From assembly GCA_041665185.1 (NCBI GenBank), contig JBAYJH010000001.1, forward strand, positions 1-55,603: DNA of 55,603 bases. Direction: 5' to 3'. This DNA comes from JACRAR01 sp041665185. Lineage in GTDB: Bacteria; Pseudomonadota; Gammaproteobacteria; Burkholderiales; Rhodocyclaceae. Positions 51,749-55,603 of this stretch are shown in pieces (within the stretch, counting starts at the first letter, position 1; every line of letters starts with the position of its first letter). The notes under the pieces were generated by a model. That model searched no databases. It was not told where the DNA came from and saw only the letters and a list, made by a program, of their open reading frames with translations. Made by a program: the position numbers and the translations under genes.

Positions 51749-52591
51749 ATGTTCGGCAACTGGCTCAAGACAGCGGTCCTGATGGCCGCCATCGTCGCCT
51801 TGTTCGGCGCGATCGGCGGTATGCTCGGCGGTGCCAATGGCATGCTGATGGCGCTGCTGTTCGGCGGGGCCATGAATTTCTTCGCCTACTGGTTCTCCGA
51901 CGCCATGGTGCTGAAGATGTACAACGCCCAGGAGGTGGACGAGGCCTCCTCGCCCTATCTCTACAACATGGTCAAGGAGCTGGCCGGACGCGCCGGCCTG
52001 CCGATGCCGCGCGTCTACATCATCGACGAAGCGCAGCCGAACGCCTTTGCCACCGGCCGCAATCCCGAGCACGCCGCGGTCGCCGCCACCAGCGGTATCC
52101 TGCGGATGCTGTCGGCGCGCGAGTTGCGCGGCGTCATGGCGCATGAGCTGACGCACGTCCAGCACCGCGACATCCTCATCTCGACCATCTCCGCCACCAT
52201 GGCCGGCGCCATCTCGGCACTGGCCAACTTCGCCATGTTCTTCGGCGGTCGCGGCGAGAACGGCCGGGCTGGCAATCCGCTGGCGGGAATACTGGTGATG
52301 ATCCTCGCGCCGCTCGCCGCGGCGTTGATCCAGATGGCCATCTCGCGCGCCCGCGAGTTCGAGGCAGATCGCGGCGGCGCCGAGATCAGCGGCGATCCGC
52401 GCGCCCTCGCCGATGCGCTGACCAAGATCGATGCCTATGCCCGGGGCATTCCCATGGCGTCGGCCGAAGCGCATCCCGAGACGGCCCAGATGATGATCAT
52501 GAATCCGCTGTCCGGCGGCGGTATCGCCGGCCTGTTCTCCACCCACCCGTCGACCGAGGAACGCGTCGCCCGCCTGCGGGCAATGGCCTGA
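51749..52591 (+). CDS. htpX: Membrane zinc metalloprotease HtpX
   Basis: The 280-residue inner-membrane protease (M48B) degrades misfolded membrane proteins. Two N-terminal hydrophobic segments (AVLMAAIVALFGAIGGMLGGANGMLMALLFGGAMNFFAYWFSD), the zinc motif HELTH (H132, E133, H136 in VMAHELTHVQHRDIL), two more spans, the third zinc ligand Glu in SRAREFEADRGGAEI and the C-terminal STHPSTEERVARLRAM fit well. The length is standard. GAGGGAGAAACCCC precedes the ATG. It follows fmt after 56 bp and precedes rsmB. Confidence 0.96.
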   Translation: MFGNWLKTAVLMAAIVALFGAIGGMLGGANGMLMALLFGGAMNFFAYWFSDAMVLKMYNAQEVDEASSPYLYNMVKELAGRAGLPMPRVYIIDEAQPNAFATGRNPEHAAVAATSGILRMLSARELRGVMAHELTHVQHRDILISTISATMAGAISALANFAMFFGGRGENGRAGNPLAGILVMILAPLAAALIQMAISRAREFEADRGGAEISGDPRALADALTKIDAYARGIPMASAEAHPETAQMMIMNPLSGGGIAGLFSTHPSTEERVARLRAMA

Positions 52592-52693
52592 CCCCTACGC
52601 CGCCGGCGCGGCGGGACCCGGCTCCAAAGACAGTGGCCCGGCGTGGCGCTGACTATAATCGGCGCTTCGCCATTGTTTTCGCGGTAAGCGGCC

Positions 52694-54088
52694 ATGAAGT
52701 CCAAACCCCTGTTGGCTCCCGATTCCCTGGCCTATGCCCTGCTGCGGGCGGCCGAGGTCATTGCCGGCGTGATCGACGACCGTCCCAGGGCGGCTAAGGC
52801 CTTAGCGCGTGGCGCGGGCCCTGGGCGCAACCTGGATGCTGCGCTCGCCGCCTGCTGGCAAGCGCATGCACAGACGCTGACCGCCGGACAGCGCGGCGCG
52901 GTTCAGGATCTGGCCTACGGAACCCTGCGCCAATTTGGCCGCGGTGATTTCATGCTGGGCCGCCTGTTGCGCACACCGTTGCAGGAAGGCGAGGATACCC
53001 CGGGAAAGCTCCTGTTGCGCGCACTCTTGCTCACCGCGCTATACCGGCTCGAAGCCAGGCCGGCCGAAGCACATACCATCGTCGACCAGGCAGTCACCGC
53101 CGCGGCTGAGATCGATCATGGCCGGTTCAAACCCCTGGTCAATGCCGTCCTGCGCAATCGCTTGCGGCGCGACGGCGAGTTGCTGGCGGCCGCCAATGCC
53201 GATCCGGTGGCGCGTTACCAGCACCCGTCATGGTGGATCGAAAAAATCCGCCTGGCCCATCCGGCAGACTGGGAAGACATACTCGCCGCAGATAATTCCC
53301 ATCCGCCCATGACCTTGCGTGTGAACCGGCGCCGTATCGACGCCGGGGAGTATCTGGTCCTGCTGTCGGCCGCAGGAATAAGCGCCCGCCGGCTGGCGGA
53401 CCAGGAATGCGCCATCCTGCTGGAGCGGCCGCAGGCAGTGGACAAGCTGCCGGGATTCTTCGACGGCCTGGTCTCTGTGCAGGATAGCGGCGCCCAGCAT
53501 GCGGCGCTCTTGCTCGATGCAGTCGCCGGCATGCGCGTCCTGGACGCCTGCGCCGCCCCCGGCGGCAAGGCCACCCATCTGCTGGAACTCGCCGACGTGG
53601 ATCTGCTGGCCCTGGATGCGGAGCCGGCAAGGACCGCCAGGATTGCCGAAAATCTCGACCGTCTGGGTCTGCATGCCGAAGTGCAGACGGCCGATTGCCG
53701 GGCGCTTGAGAACTGGTGGGATGGTCGCCCCTTCCAGCGCATACTCGCCGACGTGCCGTGTACCGCCTCGGGGGTGGTGCGCCGCCATCCCGATGCCAAA
53801 TGGCTGAGGCGCGAAGCCGACATCGCCGGTTTTGCGCGCAGCCAGACGGAGATTCTCGATGCCCTGTGGCGCGTACTCGCCCCCGGTGGCAGAATGCTCT
53901 ACTGCACATGCTCGTTGTTCCCACAGGAAAACGACGTGCAGATGGCCGCTTTCAAGGCACGCCACGCCGATGCATCGACCCTGCCCGTCAGGGGTGGAGA
54001 CAGGACAGGAGAGTTGCAACAATGGCAAATGGTGCCGCAAGCGGAACATGACGGTTTTTTCTATGCCTTGCTGCAGAAACTCGAATAG
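52694..54088 (+). CDS. rsmB: 16S rRNA (cytosine-967-C5)-methyltransferase RsmB
   Basis: The 464-residue SAM-dependent enzyme modifies C967 of 16S rRNA. The N-terminal NusB-like domain (ARPAEAHTIVDQAVTAAAEIDHGRFKPLVNAVLRNRLR) is followed by the catalytic domain: SAM motif VLDACAAPGGKATHLLELA, RILADVPCTASGVVRRHPDAKWLR with the first catalytic cysteine, and MLYCTCSLFPQENDVQM with the second. About 30 residues near the N-terminus are an extra low-complexity stretch compared with E. coli (429 aa). It overlaps the start of the DUF4390 gene. Confidence 0.95.
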   Translation: MKSKPLLAPDSLAYALLRAAEVIAGVIDDRPRAAKALARGAGPGRNLDAALAACWQAHAQTLTAGQRGAVQDLAYGTLRQFGRGDFMLGRLLRTPLQEGEDTPGKLLLRALLLTALYRLEARPAEAHTIVDQAVTAAAEIDHGRFKPLVNAVLRNRLRRDGELLAAANADPVARYQHPSWWIEKIRLAHPADWEDILAADNSHPPMTLRVNRRRIDAGEYLVLLSAAGISARRLADQECAILLERPQAVDKLPGFFDGLVSVQDSGAQHAALLLDAVAGMRVLDACAAPGGKATHLLELADVDLLALDAEPARTARIAENLDRLGLHAEVQTADCRALENWWDGRPFQRILADVPCTASGVVRRHPDAKWLRREADIAGFARSQTEILDALWRVLAPGGRMLYCTCSLFPQENDVQMAAFKARHADASTLPVRGGDRTGELQQWQMVPQAEHDGFFYALLQKLE

Positions 54089-54662
54089 ATCCTTGCTGCG
54101 ACTGTTCGTCGCCGCCTGCCTATTCGGTCTGGCCGCCCTGGCCTGGGCCGGCAGGATCGAGCCGTCCTCGGCCCAACTGACGTCCGGCGAAGACGCCTAT
54201 GTGCTTTCCGCCGATTTCGAGATCGATCTGGGCGGCCATTTCGAGGATGCGGTGTCGCGCGGCGTGCCGCTGTATTTTGTCCTCGAACTGGAGATTACCC
54301 GTAACCGCTGGTATTGGCCGAGCGAGCATATTGCCGGGCGCAGCCTCAATTACCGCCTCGCCTATATTCCGCTGACACGCCAGTACCGGCTTTCCAGCGG
54401 CGGCACGCTGCACCAGAATTTTGCAACCTTGAGCGAAGCATTGCGGGTGATGGGACGGGTGGCGGCGCTGCCGGTTGCCGACAAGAGCGTCCTGAAAATA
54501 GGCGAGACCTACCAGGTAGCGCTGCGCTTGGCGCTGGATCGGCAACAGTTGCCCAAACCCCTACAGGTCGACGCGATCGGCAACAAGGACTGGCAGGTCG
54601 AAGCCAAGGTGTTGCGCTGGCAGTTCGTTCCGGCAGTTGCGCATGAGCGGGAGGCAAAATGA
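54063..54662 (+). CDS. DUF4390 secreted protein
   Basis: The 199-residue protein has an N-terminal signal peptide (SLLRLFVAACLFGLAALAWA-G) and a DUF4390 domain: SAQLTSGEDAYVLSADFEIDLGGHFEDAVSRGVPLYFVLELEITRNRWYWPSEHI, then LAYIPLTRQYRLSSGGTLHQNFATLSEALRVMGRV. The family is of unknown function and is regularly found between rsmB and the NtrY-type kinase in beta-proteobacteria. It probably acts in the periplasm, perhaps with that kinase. ATG 54063 lies inside the rsmB end; other in-frame starts upstream are shadows of rsmB. The stop overlaps the next ATG (ATGA, 54659-54662). Confidence 0.85.
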   Translation: MPCCRNSNRSLLRLFVAACLFGLAALAWAGRIEPSSAQLTSGEDAYVLSADFEIDLGGHFEDAVSRGVPLYFVLELEITRNRWYWPSEHIAGRSLNYRLAYIPLTRQYRLSSGGTLHQNFATLSEALRVMGRVAALPVADKSVLKIGETYQVALRLALDRQQLPKPLQVDAIGNKDWQVEAKVLRWQFVPAVAHEREAK

Positions 54663-55603
54663 AGATTCTCGTCATCGTCGCTGCGGCAATCGGCGTGATC
54701 CTGCTGTTCCTGCTGGCTTCGGCCAGCGCCAACACGGCGCAGTTCGTGAACAACTATCCGCTGCTGCTGGGCCTCAATGCGGTCGTCGTGCTGGCCTTGC
54801 TGGTGCTGGTGGTGGTGCAGTTGCGCACCATATGGCGCGAATATCGCGAGCGGGTGTTCGGCTCTCGGCTCAAGTCCAGGCTGTTGCTGATGCTGGCATT
54901 GATGGCGGTGTTGCCGGGTGCCCTGGTATACGGCGTGTCGCTGCAATTTGCCATGAACAGCATCGAATCGTGGTTCGATGTGCGTGTCGACAGTGCCTTG
55001 GAGGGCGGCCTCAATCTGGGCCGTAATGTGCTCGACAGCCAGCTTGCCGAACTGACTGAAAAGGCCCGTGGCATGGCGATCCAGCTGGGGGATGCCGGCG
55101 ATTCCAAAGTGCTGCGGGCCACCCAGTTGAATCGCCTGCGCGAGCAGGCGGGCGCACAAACGGCAACCTTGTTGACCAGTACCGGGCAAGTATTGGCGAG
55201 CAGTTCAGTGGACATGGACAAGCTCCTCCCCGACCTGCCCAGCGCCGCACAGCTGCGCCAGGCTCGTCAGGGCCGTGGCTTGTCGCAGGTGGAAGGTGAT
55301 GCCACCAGCGGCCTGACATTGCGCGTGCTGGTGCCGGTGACCGGCAGCGCTCTGACGGTCGAAAATCGCGTGTTGCAGGTGACCCAGCCGGTGCCGCCGG
55401 CCATAGCCAAGAGCGCCGCCAGTGTCGAGGCCGCCTACCGCGACTACCAGGAGCTGTCGGTGGGGCGCACGGGCCTGAAGCGAATCTACACCCTGACCCT
55501 GACCCTGACCTTGCTGCTGGCCTTGTTCGCCGCGATTGCCCTGGCGTTTTTCCTGGCCAAGCGGCTGGCGGCGCCCCTGTTGATCCTGGCGGAAGGCACA
55601 CAA
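54659..55603 (+). CDS. NtrY-type sensor histidine kinase, 5' part (cut by window end)
   Basis: The 315 visible residues start MKILVIVAAAIGVILLFLLASAS with a first membrane helix. A second follows (LLGLNAVVVLALLVLVVVQLRTIWREYRERVFGSRLKSRLLLMLALMAVLPGALVYGVSLQFAMNSIESWFDVRVDSALEGGLNLG). A periplasmic or extracytoplasmic sensor region and another helix (LTLTLLLALFAAIALAFFLAKRLAAPLLILAEGT) come next, the last leading into a HAMP domain. This is the NtrY pattern: the kinase that, with NtrX, governs nitrogen metabolism and redox or envelope responses. The kinase core and its partner ntrX lie beyond 55603. Translation is coupled to the DUF4390 gene. Confidence 0.88.
   Translation, partial: MKILVIVAAAIGVILLFLLASASANTAQFVNNYPLLLGLNAVVVLALLVLVVVQLRTIWREYRERVFGSRLKSRLLLMLALMAVLPGALVYGVSLQFAMNSIESWFDVRVDSALEGGLNLGRNVLDSQLAELTEKARGMAIQLGDAGDSKVLRATQLNRLREQAGAQTATLLTSTGQVLASSSVDMDKLLPDLPSAAQLRQARQGRGLSQVEGDATSGLTLRVLVPVTGSALTVENRVLQVTQPVPPAIAKSAASVEAAYRDYQELSVGRTGLKRIYTLTLTLTLLLALFAAIALAFFLAKRLAAPLLILAEGTQ

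Noticed and set aside
55489..55512. CCCTGA hexamer repeats
   Set aside because: Codes for a Thr-Leu membrane helix (TLTLTLTLLL) in the sensor kinase; explained by coding.

Overview
The window looks like a chromosomal segment of a beta-proteobacterium, most likely of the Rhodocyclales / Sterolibacteriaceae kind. This is inferred from gene order (mnmG-rsmG-parA-parB-atpIBEFHAGDC; DUF971-ubiE-Tim44-ubiJ; topB-smg-dprA-lysM-def-fmt-htpX-rsmB-DUF4390-ntrY), from protein style and from GC-rich codon use. No rRNA, tRNA or CRISPR array was seen. Almost every base is coding; the longest gene-free stretch is about 345 bp (41270-41615).

Layout. (1) 90-4933: a branched-chain amino acid/amide-type ABC importer (livK, livH, a fused livM-livG, livF) with an intrinsic terminator between livK and livH. 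(2) 4936-9249: a perfect 27-bp inverted repeat made of two parS sites, then mnmG, rsmG, parA and parB. This is a complete chromosome-partition locus and suggests an origin-proximal position. (3) 9323-16406: the F1Fo ATP synthase operon, with a good sigma70 promoter in front and a terminator behind. atpD is split by a one-base frameshift near codon 31. (4) 16452-23618: a TetR regulator with a palindromic operator, then an RND efflux pump (adaptor, pump, outer-membrane channel) and an orphan MlaF-like ATPase whose H-loop histidine is tyrosine. (5) 23615-26459, minus strand: DUF971, ubiE, a Tim44-domain protein and ubiJ, with a short degenerate tandem repeat next to ubiE. (6) 26537-30047: phoB behind a near-consensus PHO box but with no phoR; then a 549-residue protein of unknown function, a HIT protein and a bacteriohemerythrin on the minus strand. 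(7) 30294-36549: a SWIM-SNF2 helicase, oxyR, then rubrerythrin, rubredoxin and a rubredoxin-reductase-like flavoprotein. A four-half-site OxyR-like motif sits between oxyR and rubrerythrin, so this looks like a peroxide-responsive NAD(P)H-to-peroxide electron chain. (8) 36613-39858: a 3.25-kb recombinase-in-trio (RIT) element with three tyrosine recombinases between 75-bp terminal inverted repeats, each carrying a perfect 32-bp palindrome. The first recombinase is frameshifted. (9) 39914-44422: hflX, a gene-free stretch with a large hairpin, a luciferase-like monooxygenase pseudogene and an alpha/beta-hydrolase lipoprotein. (10) 44591-55603: topB, smg, dprA, a LysM protein, def, fmt, htpX, rsmB, a DUF4390 protein and the 5' part of an NtrY-type sensor kinase cut by the window end.

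Most of this is housekeeping. The points most worth a second look are the RIT element and its nested palindromes, the paired parS palindrome, the putative OxyR-controlled rubrerythrin operon, the MlaF-like ATPase with a changed switch residue, and the atpD frameshift, which may be real or a sequence error. I did not find a wholly new multi-gene system that I could defend from sequence alone.
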